Shown: positions 8,385 through 16,998, counted from the stretch's first letter. The stretch: DNA of 64,000 bases from Aeropyrum camini SY1 = JCM 12091 (GCF_000591035.1 NC_022521.1:1054001-1118000), one strand, 5' to 3'. A program made the numbers and translations. The notes: generated by a model from the sequence alone, not told the origin.

Positions 8385-9136
8385 CGCGCCTCAACCCTTG
8401 TACCAACATTAACGCCTTTAAGAGCGTCTAAAAGTCTATCACCACCCACTATAACAACCCTGGAGACACCCCTCCTGGAAGCCTCCAGAGCAGCCCTAAC
8501 CTTCCTAGCCATACCCCCCGTGGCATCCCCGCTCCCCAGGTCCTCGAACTCCCCCACACTCCTTATACTGGGGACAACGCGACCACCGCTCATGACGCCG
8601 GGCACGCGGGTCGCATATATGAGGCACTCGACACCCAGCTCCACCGCCAGCTGGGCTGCCAGGTCGTCCCCACTAACTATCTCAACACCGCCCTCCACCG
8701 GGACCGCGTCTCCGAATGTCATGGGCGTGAGGCCCAGGATATAGTCCCTCCTGAGAGGTTCAAGTATACACCCGCCTCCATAGCAGAATGTGTGGGGCGG
8801 GTGGACCGACACCTCCACACCGTGTCTCGCGAGGGACGCTACTACCTCCATAGCGAGCCTTAGCATAGCCTGCTGCACACGGGGCGCCGCCTCGAGCGTC
8901 AAGCCCCCCCGGGCCTCCGCCTCCGCCACAGCAGCGTGGCCGTAGCTACCGCCGCCGTGCACCAGTGCCGCCAGCCTGCCGACGCCCCTCGAGTAGGCGG
9001 CTATCTGCGATGCCGCGCTCTCAAGCATTGCACGGTCTATAGTGTAGGGTCTGCTCTTGAACGTTATCAGCCCGCCCCCCAGCTTAACCACGGCGCTGGA
9101 ACACGGGCTTCTAGGTCCTGGGCCCGCCTTTTCCAC
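8381..9136 (-). CDS. ipk: Isopentenyl phosphate kinase
   Basis: Amino-acid-kinase-fold enzyme that phosphorylates isopentenyl phosphate to IPP, the last step of the archaeal mevalonate branch. Visible motifs are VVKLGGGLITFK at the N-terminus, the LVHGGGSYGH glycine-rich loop with the catalytic His typical of IPK, EIVSGDDLAAQLA and DATGGMARKVRAA near the C-terminus. An open frame reaches 9241, but that would overlap the upstream gene by 130 bases. GTG at 9136, with GGTGG five bases before it, gives a 26-base overlap and is preferred; a GTG immediately before VKLGGG is also possible. Confidence 0.92.
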   Translation of the reverse strand: MEKAGPGPRSPCSSAVVKLGGGLITFKSRPYTIDRAMLESAASQIAAYSRGVGRLAALVHGGGSYGHAAVAEAEARGGLTLEAAPRVQQAMLRLAMEVVASLARHGVEVSVHPPHTFCYGGGCILEPLRRDYILGLTPMTFGDAVPVEGGVEIVSGDDLAAQLAVELGVECLIYATRVPGVMSGGRVVPSIRSVGEFEDLGSGDATGGMARKVRAALEASRRGVSRVVIVGGDRLLDALKGVNVGTRVEAR

Positions 9137-9914
9137 CGCTACCACCCGTGCAGAGCCTGGTGAAATAGCCTGGCATGTCTGGCGTCCAGACGCACCCGCC
9201 CCCCGGGTCGCCCAGGCCCCAGACAATATTGGCCACCCCATCCTGGATTGGCTTCATGTCCCCAACAATCCTGGCCAGAGGCTGTCCCTCGCCCAGCCTG
9301 ACCGCGGCCTCGAGTACAGCAACCCCGGCTAGGTGAACTAGGGCGTTGTAGGTGTCCATGCCTATCCTCTCCCTCGAGACCCTTGGCTCAACCCTCACCA
9401 ACCCGCCCGAATACCCTGCTTCTATAAACTCCTCGCCGTATAGGGCCAGCTCCTCCTCATTCCTATACACGGCAACCCTCCCCTCGGCCGAGGATAGCCT
9501 GGCAGACGATATCACCGGGTGCCAGCTCCTGTCGTAGGAGAAGGGGTCGGCCACGGAGGCTAGCTCGAGTATCTCGTGTGAGGAGAGGTGCTCGCCGTGA
9601 GCCTCAGCTACCCAGTAGACTAGGGCTACAGTTGCCGCTGCATACAGTGGTAGCCCTCTATAGCGGTGGCGGCCTACGCTTCTCACAGAGACGCAGTAGC
9701 CGGCGTCTATACCCTTTAGAAGGTTGTCGGCGAAACCGGCTATCTCGCCGCTAACATCCCCTGCATCAGCCCGGCACTCCTGGCTTCGGGCTATCTCGAG
9801 GCGTACCCTGCCCAGCGGCGCCGCTATGACAGGGTTTTCAGAGTCGGGTATAGGCACTCCTAGTATGGGAGCCGCCACTGCTACCTCAAGCCCCGATGGG
9901 CTCTCTACAGCCAA
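9111..9914 (-). CDS. GHMP-kinase-like protein of the isoprenoid operon, motifs degenerate
   Basis: A 267-residue soluble protein, probably of the GHMP kinase superfamily (mevalonate kinase relatives). The reasons are an N-terminal AAPLGRVRLE strand, a Gly/Ala-rich helix RGLPLYAAATVALVY where motif 2 (normally a PxxxGLGSSAA loop) should be, an SSHEILELASVAD helix and a C-terminal GLGDPGGGCV loop resembling motif 3. The phosphate-binding motif 2 lacks the usual Gly-Ser-Ser, so kinase activity is doubtful. The TTG start lies four bases after the MEMO stop, and the gene overlaps ipk. It could be an altered mevalonate-type kinase or an inactive relative. Confidence 0.5.
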   Translation of the reverse strand: MAVESPSGLEVAVAAPILGVPIPDSENPVIAAPLGRVRLEIARSQECRADAGDVSGEIAGFADNLLKGIDAGYCVSVRSVGRHRYRGLPLYAAATVALVYWVAEAHGEHLSSHEILELASVADPFSYDRSWHPVISSARLSSAEGRVAVYRNEEELALYGEEFIEAGYSGGLVRVEPRVSRERIGMDTYNALVHLAGVAVLEAAVRLGEGQPLARIVGDMKPIQDGVANIVWGLGDPGGGCVWTPDMPGYFTRLCTGGSGGKGGPRT

Positions 9915-9918
9915 CCCT

Positions 9919-10764
9919 CTAGACCCTCACAGCAGGATAGCCTACTACCCAGGCCTTCTCCCCGGTGACGTCGCCAGAGTTCGCGTACGCCAGCACCCTC
10001 GGTTTAACCCCCGCAAGCCTCCCCGCCTCGACAGCGGCCGCTATTGGCGAGGGGCCGCAGGCGCTTATCGCGTTGGCCTCTATAATCCTGAAAACACCAT
10101 CGGGATCGCCCTCCTCGATAGCCTTCAGCAGAAGGAGGTCCTTCCTCCTGTTCTCCTCGTAGGGCTCATAGTGGTTGAGGTCGCTTGTAGCGATAAGCAC
10201 CGTGTTAACCCCGTTCTCCTCTCTCAGCCTGTAATAAGCCCTGGCTATCCTGATGGAAATGTCGAGGGTCTGGTGAAGCACCACTATCGGCACTATCTTA
10301 AACTCCCCCCCATAAAGGTATTGCAGGAAGGGCAGCTGGACCTCCAGGCTGTGCTCGTATATATGGCCCTCGTCGTCCGGCGCCACTATGCCGCTGTACT
10401 CCACAACAAGCCTCCCAACCTCGGAATCCACTTCAACCTCCCCAAGAGGGGTGCGCCACACACCCTCATCCCACAGGCTCGCAGCAAGCCCGAGGCCAGT
10501 GTGGTTTGGCCCGAGCAGAACAACGACTTCAGGCTTCCTCCCTAGGGAGAGGTCGTAGTAGACGTGGGCCGCTATTGGGCCGCTGTACATGTAGCCCGCG
10601 TGGGGTGGTATGTAGGCTATAGCCTGCTCTCTAGACCCCCCGCCCTTTAGAGGCAGCTTGCCTGGTCCTAGGGGGTGTGTGAAGGATGACTCTATAGACC
10701 TGACTAGCTCCTCCGGGCTGGCGGGGTAGAAGGTGCCAGCGTGGGCCGGGTTCCTTATCTTCAC
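9919..10764 (-). CDS. MEMO1 family protein
   Basis: A 281-residue member of the MEMO family (extradiol-dioxygenase-like fold). Conserved elements seen are RNPAHAGTFYP at the N-terminus, YIPPHAGYMYSGP, LLGPNHTG, YEHSLEVQLPFLQ, IATSDLNHYE and ISACGPSPIAAA, which together give the His, Asp and Cys residues of the family's metal/active-site pocket. It is full length. MEMO genes are recurrently found beside mevalonate-pathway genes in archaea; here it is the first gene of the isoprenoid operon. The biochemical role is not established. Gap to the next gene is four bases. Confidence 0.93.
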   Translation of the reverse strand: MKIRNPAHAGTFYPASPEELVRSIESSFTHPLGPGKLPLKGGGSREQAIAYIPPHAGYMYSGPIAAHVYYDLSLGRKPEVVVLLGPNHTGLGLAASLWDEGVWRTPLGEVEVDSEVGRLVVEYSGIVAPDDEGHIYEHSLEVQLPFLQYLYGGEFKIVPIVVLHQTLDISIRIARAYYRLREENGVNTVLIATSDLNHYEPYEENRRKDLLLLKAIEEGDPDGVFRIIEANAISACGPSPIAAAVEAGRLAGVKPRVLAYANSGDVTGEKAWVVGYPAVRV

Positions 10765-10835
10765 CTAAGCGCCACCCACGAGTATGGGTTTGTGGCTAGC
10801 GGGGTAATGGCTTTAGGCTTTACACACAGGCCTTC

Positions 10836-12164
10836 CTAGGCCACCCTCCTTGCGAGCCTTGTGTAGTACCTTAGGTATATGATCACTATCACGGCCGCCC
10901 TCCCCAGGATGTCGACGGCCATCGCCAGCCAGGCCCCCAGCACGCAGAGGCCCGGGGGCATGAGGCCCGGGAGGAGGTAGGCCGGGATAACCCTGAGAAG
11001 GTATAGGCTGCCCAGGTTTACCAGGGTTGGCGTCCTAGTATCTCCAGCGTTCCTTATGATCTGGCCGGCCACCATTACAACCCCTAGGAGCGGCTCTGTA
11101 AGCCCAGCTATCACCAGGTAGACTGCGGACAGCCACGCGACTTCGGGGTCGCTCGTGAACACGGGAGTCACAAGCCAGCCGCCGACGGCCAGGGCCACGC
11201 CTACGGCCAGCCCCACTAGGGAGGAGAGCTTGATGAGCTCCCACCCCGTGCTCTTCGACTCGGCGATCTTACCAGCCCCAACCTCCCACCCCACCATGAC
11301 GCCGGAGGCGGTTGCTATAGAGAACAGCGGCAGGAAAGCCAGGCTCTCTATCCTAACCCCTATAGTGTGGGCCGCCAGGGCCTCAGCACCGCATCTCGAA
11401 ACGCTCCCCAGGTACACAACGTTTCCAACAACGAACACAACCCTCTCAACCATGCTGGGAAACCCTAGGGAGAGGATGCTGCGCGACACTGACGAGGGCT
11501 TGAGCGGGCGAAGGCTCAAGTCGAGGTACCGGGATAGGTGGACCAGGACAAGCAACCCAAGCAGCGAGGCGGCCACCGAGGCCCAGGCAGCCCCCTCCAC
11601 CCCCAGGGCAGGAGCCCCCAGATGGCCGTAGATTAGTATAGGGTCGAGTATGGTGTTCGCCAGGGTGAAAACACCGCTCGAGTAGAGGATCGGCATCGTC
11701 TTACCTAGGGCACGGAACACCGCGTCGTAGAGTATGGTCAAGTAGTGGATAGCAACAGTTAGCAGGCTCACCGAGAGATAGCTCCACGCCAGCTGCTCCA
11801 CCTCCGGGGCCAGTATCCGCAGCACACTCCTAGACACTAGGAAAGCCGCGGCACAGACAACTATGGATAGTATTATGGAGAGCGTAAGCCCCTCGCCAGA
11901 AGCCCTCTCGACCAGCTCCCTGTTCCCCGAGCCTATAGCCTGGCCGAGTATGACGAGTACTCCCATGTAGACCAGCGTGGAGAAAACCATGTAAAGCCAT
12001 ATCAGGTAGCCCGCGGCGCCAACAGCAGCTATACTCTCAGAGCCGAGTCCGCCGACGAAGTATGTGTCGACAATCCAGGCTATACTTAGAGCCGAGTCCG
12101 CGACCACCAGGGGCCAGCCTATGGAGATGGCTCTTCTAGCTACGTCTACCCTGACTAGCCTCAA
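10836..12164 (-). CDS. MATE family multidrug/cation efflux transporter
   Basis: A 442-residue integral membrane protein with about twelve hydrophobic segments in two similar halves, as in MATE (DinF/NorM-like) Na+ or H+ antiporters. The N-terminal half has the typical GWPLVVADSALSIAWIVDTYFVGGLG helix pair and a QAIGSGN loop; the second half repeats this with LGFPSMVERVVFVVGN and GWEVGAGK. The start appears to be TTG at 12164. The gene is upstream of the MEMO gene with about 70 bases between, so it may be a separate unit. Substrate unknown. Confidence 0.9.
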   Translation of the reverse strand: MRLVRVDVARRAISIGWPLVVADSALSIAWIVDTYFVGGLGSESIAAVGAAGYLIWLYMVFSTLVYMGVLVILGQAIGSGNRELVERASGEGLTLSIILSIVVCAAAFLVSRSVLRILAPEVEQLAWSYLSVSLLTVAIHYLTILYDAVFRALGKTMPILYSSGVFTLANTILDPILIYGHLGAPALGVEGAAWASVAASLLGLLVLVHLSRYLDLSLRPLKPSSVSRSILSLGFPSMVERVVFVVGNVVYLGSVSRCGAEALAAHTIGVRIESLAFLPLFSIATASGVMVGWEVGAGKIAESKSTGWELIKLSSLVGLAVGVALAVGGWLVTPVFTSDPEVAWLSAVYLVIAGLTEPLLGVVMVAGQIIRNAGDTRTPTLVNLGSLYLLRVIPAYLLPGLMPPGLCVLGAWLAMAVDILGRAAVIVIIYLRYYTRLARRVA

Positions 12165-12221
12165 CCCGGCATACCTGCTCTGGGAAGTGGATATGGGGGT
12201 TGGCTGGCGGTGCTGGCCTGC

Positions 12222-13724
12222 TCAGCCCCTGTAGAACTTCTCGGTTATGTACTGGTTGTAGTACTCGGGGTTCAGAGGCTCTCCCAGCCCCCTCTCCACC
12301 AGCTCTTTCGGCGGGTATGTCGAGCCGTACCTGTGTATGTTCTCTCTCAGGAACATCCTCACCTTGCCCAGCTCACCCTTCTCAACGAGCCTGTAGAGGC
12401 CTCCGAGGGACCTGTCTATAGCAGCCTTTATCTGTGCCGAGAGCACCGTGCCTAGGGTGTAGGTTGGGAAGTAGCCTATGCTACCGTGGCTCCAGTGCAC
12501 GTCCTGGAGGACCCCGTCCCTGTAGCTCTTGGGCCTGACGCCAAGGAGGTCGTCCATCATGCTGTTCCACAGCTCGGGGAGGTCGTCCACCTTTATAGAG
12601 CCCTCTATCAGCCCCTTCTCTAGAGTGTACCTTAGGTATATGTGGAAGTTGTAGGTAAGCTCGTCGGCCTCGACCCTTATCAGGCCCGGCCTCACTATGT
12701 TGAAGTAGAGGTAAACGTCCTCGTCGCTATAATCCTTGAGGAAGCTGAGGCGCCTCCTGAGTATGGGGGTTACTTGGGGTATGAAGGCCCTGCTCCTCGC
12801 CACAACATTCTCCCAGAACCTGCTCTGGCTCTCGTGAACGCCCAGGCTAGCACCCTCGGCCAGTGGTGAGGCCTTCAGCCTCTCGTCTATCTGCAGCTCG
12901 TAGAGGGCGTGGCCATACTCGTGGATAACCGCGAACAGGGTGTGCCTGAAGTCGCGGCCCTCGTACCTAGTGGTTATCCTAACATCCCCTATACCCATGC
13001 TTATGGTGAAGGGATGGGGGCTCACGTCCAGCCTCCCCCTGTCCCACGGGAAGCCGAGGAGGTCCAGGACCTCTCTGTTCACAGCCTCCATAACACCACG
13101 CTCATACTCCACAGACTCGAGGGGATGGCTCCTAGGGTAGGAGCCCGTGGAGAGAACCCTCTCCAACGCCCTCCTGAGAGTGGGGACTATCGAGTCGAAC
13201 ATCCTATCAACATCCACAACAGTCAAGCCCTCCTCATGCAGGTCCAGGAGAGCGTTGTACGGATGCCCCTCCCAGCCAAGATAATCAGCCATCCTCCTGG
13301 CGTACTCCACAATCCTCTCCAGATAGGGCTTGAACAGGCCGAAATCATCCCTCTCCCTAGCAGTCCTCCAGGCATGAGTAGCCTCCTCCCTCAGCTTGGC
13401 AAACTCGAACACAAACTCCTCCGGTAGAGACCTGGCGATACGCACCTCCCTCTTCAAAACCCTCACAACACCAGCCTCATACTCGTTGAGGCCCTCCTGA
13501 GACTCAGCCCTCTCCAGCAGCCGGAGGAGCTCCTCCCTCAGCAGCAGCCTCCTCCTAAGAACAAACAAGTCAGCCCGGGCGAGAGCCCTCTCCCCAACAC
13601 CACCCTTAGGCATGTAAGTCTCGCTATCCCACCCCATCAGCGAGAGAGCATGGGAAACACTCCACACAGGCCTATAAGCCTCGACAAGCTCCCTAACAAC
13701 ACTATTCTCAAAAACCTCCCACAC
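12222..13724 (-). CDS. Thermostable carboxypeptidase, M32 family (Taq-type)
   Basis: Zinc metallocarboxypeptidase. The HEYGHALYE (HExxH) motif supplies two zinc ligands and the catalytic Glu; the HESQSRFWEN motif about 30 residues later supplies the third ligand region, a hallmark of M32. The WDSETYMPKGG segment and the YNFHIYLRYTLEKGLI and GSIGYFPTYTLG segments are also typical. The frame stays open upstream to 13847, but that extension is hydrophobic and AT-rich; GTG at 13724 behind a GGTGGG site gives a 501-residue protein, the family's normal length. It follows the AT-rich island on its upstream side. Confidence 0.95.
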   Translation of the reverse strand: MWEVFENSVVRELVEAYRPVWSVSHALSLMGWDSETYMPKGGVGERALARADLFVLRRRLLLREELLRLLERAESQEGLNEYEAGVVRVLKREVRIARSLPEEFVFEFAKLREEATHAWRTARERDDFGLFKPYLERIVEYARRMADYLGWEGHPYNALLDLHEEGLTVVDVDRMFDSIVPTLRRALERVLSTGSYPRSHPLESVEYERGVMEAVNREVLDLLGFPWDRGRLDVSPHPFTISMGIGDVRITTRYEGRDFRHTLFAVIHEYGHALYELQIDERLKASPLAEGASLGVHESQSRFWENVVARSRAFIPQVTPILRRRLSFLKDYSDEDVYLYFNIVRPGLIRVEADELTYNFHIYLRYTLEKGLIEGSIKVDDLPELWNSMMDDLLGVRPKSYRDGVLQDVHWSHGSIGYFPTYTLGTVLSAQIKAAIDRSLGGLYRLVEKGELGKVRMFLRENIHRYGSTYPPKELVERGLGEPLNPEYYNQYITEKFYRG

Positions 13725-14219
13725 GCCAACCCACCAAACAAACTCGACATACGAAATAACGCCTAAATACACCAAACCCCCAGCAACCACCCAAAAAGCA
13801 ACAAAAAGCCGCACAGTGGAAAGAAACCTACACCCACTATAAAACAAGCCACAAAATAATCAGACGGGATACGAGGAGACAAACAAATCCTAGAGTAAAG
13901 GCCTGGGAGAAGGCAAAATCGATACCACACAAACCATGAACATACTCACACATATAACTCCTTTTAAAGACGAAAACAACACACAAAATAATAGAGTACC
14001 TTTTAAACCTTCCCACCAGATATAGTATTACCCCAAGAACAAAAACTGGAAAAGAAAAAGGAACCTACCTACAAAAACGGTGTCGACAGATGTCCCCAGG
14101 CGGAGCACCAAGGCCACCAGACTTCGACCCGTTCTAGCTATCTTTACTCTATATGTCTATCTAAAATGATAAATTTTAGGATACTTTTTAAACTATGCCC
14201 AAAAAATACCAAAGAACTT
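13725..14219. other. AT-rich intergenic island
   Basis: About 495 bases with no credible gene, clearly poorer in G+C than the rest of the window (for example 21 G/C in 60 at 13981-14040). It has many A-runs and T-runs, TATA-like sequences (CTTTTAAAGA near 13974, CTTTTTAAAC near 14184) and one sharply GC-rich pocket at 14076-14133 listed separately. The AT-rich composition continues into the 3' half of the adjacent helix-turn-helix gene up to about 14,900. I see no terminal repeats or integrase. Confidence 0.6.
14076..14133 (-). ncRNA. Candidate structured RNA, GC-rich hairpin in AT-rich DNA
   Basis: AACGG-T-GTCGA (14076-14086) pairs with TCGAC-CCGTT (14124-14133), ten base pairs with one bulged base. 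Inside, on the minus strand, GGTGG pairs with CCGCC to form a second helix. A GC-rich stem in otherwise AT-rich sequence is the classic appearance of a hyperthermophile RNA gene. Orientation is taken as minus because a TATA-like ATATAGAGTA lies about 15-25 bases upstream on that strand and T-rich runs follow the stem (GTTTTTG, then TTCCTTTTTC). No known family was recognised, and a protein-binding site or DNA cruciform are alternatives. Confidence 0.4.
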
Positions 14220-15374
14220 TTAGCTGACCTTAAAAATCCAACTACCCTTTAGTGGAGAATACATTTTATATGTTAAAGTATACACTCTATTACCAAGTTC
14301 CGGAGTGAAAAACGAGACACTTATATCATCTATATCGCAAATTTCCCTTATTTTATCTACTATATTATAAAGATATACAGGACTTATAGCTAGCAGAATT
14401 AGCATGTTATATGTGAGTACAGTTTTTCCTTTTTTGAACCCACTTTTTTGTAATTCCATTTCCATTTCTTTAAACTTTTGCAAATTACTATACATTACAA
14501 TTTGAGTTGCATAAAAATAATGAGACATTGTTAATGCTAGGCTCCGCATACACGAAAGATCTTTAATGTTCAAATACAACAGCATACCAGGAACGTCCAT
14601 TTTATCATACATCATTATTTTGAAGCCGTCAATTATGGAAGAGATATGTTTTTTATGTTTTGAATACTTTCTCATAGGAAAATTCAAGTCATGCAGTTTT
14701 TTCATTATATATACTAATGATTTTTGTACTGATAATGAATCTATTTCGAGGCCTGCCAGTATCATTAGGTCTATTAGGTCTCTGAACGCTGGTTTCTCCT
14801 TAGACTGCGGCTTATGTAAAAGTCTGTATAGTTTTTCTTCTATTATTGGTATTTTTGGGTGGTTGTCTAGTAGTTCTAGGGCGGTTGCCGGGTTTATGTC
14901 TTTGGGTTCTTCGAAGTAGTATGTGAAGCTGGGTTTTGAGAGTAGGACCTCGTTTGCCAGTAGTAGGTTTAGCCTGGAGCCTTGGTAGTTTTCTATGAGG
15001 TATCTTGCCAGCTGCTCTTCCGCGCCTGTTGGTGTTGCGTAGATTCTGAGGGCTCCTAGTGCAGTTCTTAGCTCGGATTTTAGGGCGTGCTCCACGTGTA
15101 TGTACTGGAGGTTGCTCCCGGTCGACTCCATGGCCACGTAGGAGAGCCCGAGCTTCTGTAGGCTGTAGTCGACCCTAGCCCTGACACCGGTGTTTTTAAG
15201 GTTTTCCACTATCCTCCTCACATGCGATACGTCGAGCCCCGTCATCCGGGCTAGGTGGCCGATCTCCGGCGGGTTGTGGCTGTATTGTATGGCGTCTAGG
15301 AGCTCCAGCAGGTCCCTCCTCCCCTGCTTCAGCATCCTGGCGAAGTCGTATAGTATGCCCTCCAGAACTGGCAC
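14220..15374 (-). CDS. Helix-turn-helix regulator-like protein with composition break
   Basis: A 384-residue protein. Residues about 18-85 form a winged-helix/HTH resembling AsnC/Lrp regulators (DLLELLDAIQY, IGHLARMTGLDVSHVRRIVENL, then LGLSYVAM). Residues about 190-330 appear to repeat the arrangement: another DLIDLMILAGLEIDSLSVQKSLVYI helical unit followed by a PGMLLYLNI strand and FYATQIVMYS. The coding sequence changes abruptly: 33 G/C in 60 at 15061-15120 but 13 in 60 at 14461-14520. The GTG start at 15374 is preceded by a GGGGGGTG-like site. Target genes unknown; a chimeric or partly transferred gene is possible. No frameshift is seen. Confidence 0.75.
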   Translation of the reverse strand: MPVLEGILYDFARMLKQGRRDLLELLDAIQYSHNPPEIGHLARMTGLDVSHVRRIVENLKNTGVRARVDYSLQKLGLSYVAMESTGSNLQYIHVEHALKSELRTALGALRIYATPTGAEEQLARYLIENYQGSRLNLLLANEVLLSKPSFTYYFEEPKDINPATALELLDNHPKIPIIEEKLYRLLHKPQSKEKPAFRDLIDLMILAGLEIDSLSVQKSLVYIMKKLHDLNFPMRKYSKHKKHISSIIDGFKIMMYDKMDVPGMLLYLNIKDLSCMRSLALTMSHYFYATQIVMYSNLQKFKEMEMELQKSGFKKGKTVLTYNMLILLAISPVYLYNIVDKIREICDIDDISVSFFTPELGNRVYTLTYKMYSPLKGSWIFKVS

Positions 15375-15670
15375 TTCAGCTAGGCACCCCCCTTCCCTGC
15401 CTGGGCTTCCCTCTCTATAGGATGTGCCTCTACACTGTTTAACAAAGCCCTATCCCCCCATGGCTAGCAGCCCCGCCACCGCTATTTGAGCCTTGGACCT
15501 CACCTGTAGTACCTCATCTTACATTGGTTAACACGTGTGCTGGAGGCTGTATTACAGTCGCGGGCCACCCTTTTTATTCTTACCGCCGGGTTCTAGTAAT
15601 ACCTTATATTGGATGTCTTTTATAGGAGGTTTGGGAGGCTATTAACAGGACAGTATCCCGGGGCCGTGTG
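15375..15670. other. Intergenic region with promoter-like elements
   Basis: 296 bases without a gene. Minus-strand signals for the HTH gene include TTGTTAAACAG around 15437-15447. T/A-rich stretches at 15571-15630 (TTTTTATTCTTACC, CCTTATATTGG, CTTTTATAGGAGG) look like further promoter elements but no open frame of useful size follows on the plus strand. Confidence 0.4.
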
Positions 15671-16108
15671 CTAGAGCTGTTGGTAGCGCCTTCTAAGCCT
15701 TTTTATGAGGATCTCGTAAATGGGGCTGCCGGGCTCCAGCAGGGTATAGCTGAAGGGGGGGTTCCAGCCTGGGATTATCCTCCTAATCTCCTCAAGTGTG
15801 ACAGGCCTCTCGTAGATCCTCCTGGAACCGACCTCGATTGCTATAGCCCTCTTAGCACCCCGTATGTACTGCCATGCATCCTCGCCAACCCCTGACCCCG
15901 GCTTGCTGGCTATGCTCCATATCTTCTCCGGCGTCGCCTGTATGACCCTCCTGGCCTCGAACTCCCCTATAATGCTCTTGACCTTACCGCTTGCATAGAC
16001 AACTATTATAGAACCCTCCTCTATGGGGGGCACGCCGTGTATCCTGCGCAGCTCGTACTTCTTCCTGCCAGCCATTATAGCCCTCGCATACTGCGGCCTT
16101 ATGCTCAT
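15671..16108 (-). CDS. ASCH domain protein
   Basis: Begins with SIRPQYARAIMAGRKKYELRR, the signature of ASCH (PUA-like) RNA-binding domains, followed by IIVVYASGKVKSIIGEFEARRV and a C-terminal basic helix KRLRRRY. It is about 145 residues, normal for archaeal single-domain ASCH proteins proposed to act in RNA binding or coactivation. The frame is open to a GTG at 16150, but the minus-strand TATA (CTCTATAAACC, 16167-16177) would place transcription start near 16146, so ATG 16108 behind GGAGGAG is preferred. It is divergent from the Sir2 gene and shares a promoter region with it. Confidence 0.82.
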   Translation of the reverse strand: MSIRPQYARAIMAGRKKYELRRIHGVPPIEEGSIIVVYASGKVKSIIGEFEARRVIQATPEKIWSIASKPGSGVGEDAWQYIRGAKRAIAIEVGSRRIYERPVTLEEIRRIIPGWNPPFSYTLLEPGSPIYEILIKRLRRRYQQL

Positions 16109-16251
16109 CAGATAAAGTATCTCCTCCAACTCCTCCAACACGGCTCCCACACTACAGCCTTAAAACAGGGGTTTATAGAGGTTTGGACATTAGACCGTAG
16201 ACTCCTGAGGGGGCGATTAGGGCTGGTGGTGACGGCTATATCCCTATAGGG

Positions 16252-16998
16252 GTGCAGGCTGTGGTCGGTGTCGAAGTTGCCGTCAAAATCCTGCGGGAGG
16301 CCGGCTCGGCGGTGGCGTTCACAGGGGCTGGTATAAGCGCGGAGAGCGGTATACCGACCTTTAGGGGGAAGGGCGGGCTGTGGAGCAGGTTTGACCCGCG
16401 AGAGTTGGCTACACCTGAGGCGTTCAGCCGCAGCCCCAGGCTGGTGTGGGAGTGGTATGCCTGGAGGATTGAGAGGGTTCTATCGGCGAAGCCAAACAAG
16501 GCGCACCGGCTTCTGGCCAGGCTTGAAGACAGAGGGGTCCTAACAGCTGTTATAACACAGAACGTGGACGGCCTGCACCGGAGGGCGGGTAGTAGGAGGG
16601 TGCTGGAGCTTCACGGCAATATACTTAGGGCTCGCTGCACTAGCTGCGGCTTAAAGCTGGAGTGGGGAGGGAAGCCGGAGAGGCTACCGCCAACATGCCC
16701 CGAGTGCGGAGGGCTTTTGAGGCCTGACGTCGTTTGGTTTAGCGAGCCCCTGGACAAAGGGGTTTTGGAGGAGGCGTTCCGCCTCGCCCGTCAGTGCGAT
16801 GTTATGATAGTTATAGGCACATCTGGAGCGGTGGATCCGGCTGGCCTTATACCCCTCGTGGCAAAGGATAGCGGGGCCGTCCTTGTCAATGTGAACCCGG
16901 AGCCCAATAGGTACACCGGCATGGCCGACGTAGAGCTCCGCATGAAGGCTGTACAATTCGCAGAGAGAGTCTCGGCAGCATTAGGGATAAATGTCTAG
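16252..16998 (+). CDS. cobB: Sir2-family NAD-dependent protein deacylase
   Basis: Removes acyl groups from lysines using NAD; archaeal members deacetylate Alba, two of which are encoded in this window. The 248-residue protein has FTGAGISAESGIPTFRG for NAD binding, TQNVDGLH, the catalytic His in LELHGNI, and a four-Cys zinc site (CTSCG and CPECGG). GTSGAVDPAG and NVNPEPN complete the Rossmann half. GTG start at 16252. A TATA-like GGTTTATAGAGG lies at 16168-16178 in the divergent gap. Class U/III-like archaeal sirtuin; preferred acyl group not determinable. Confidence 0.96.
   Translation: MQAVVGVEVAVKILREAGSAVAFTGAGISAESGIPTFRGKGGLWSRFDPRELATPEAFSRSPRLVWEWYAWRIERVLSAKPNKAHRLLARLEDRGVLTAVITQNVDGLHRRAGSRRVLELHGNILRARCTSCGLKLEWGGKPERLPPTCPECGGLLRPDVVWFSEPLDKGVLEEAFRLARQCDVMIVIGTSGAVDPAGLIPLVAKDSGAVLVNVNPEPNRYTGMADVELRMKAVQFAERVSAALGINV

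Noticed and set aside
9137-9241. Longer N-terminus for isopentenyl phosphate kinase
   Set aside because: It would overlap the upstream gene by 130 bases and adds residues with no counterpart before the conserved VKLGGG.
13725-13847. N-terminal extension of the M32 carboxypeptidase
   Set aside because: The frame is open, hydrophobic and AT-rich, but GTG 13724 with a GGTGGG site gives the family length and the extension has no ribosome site.
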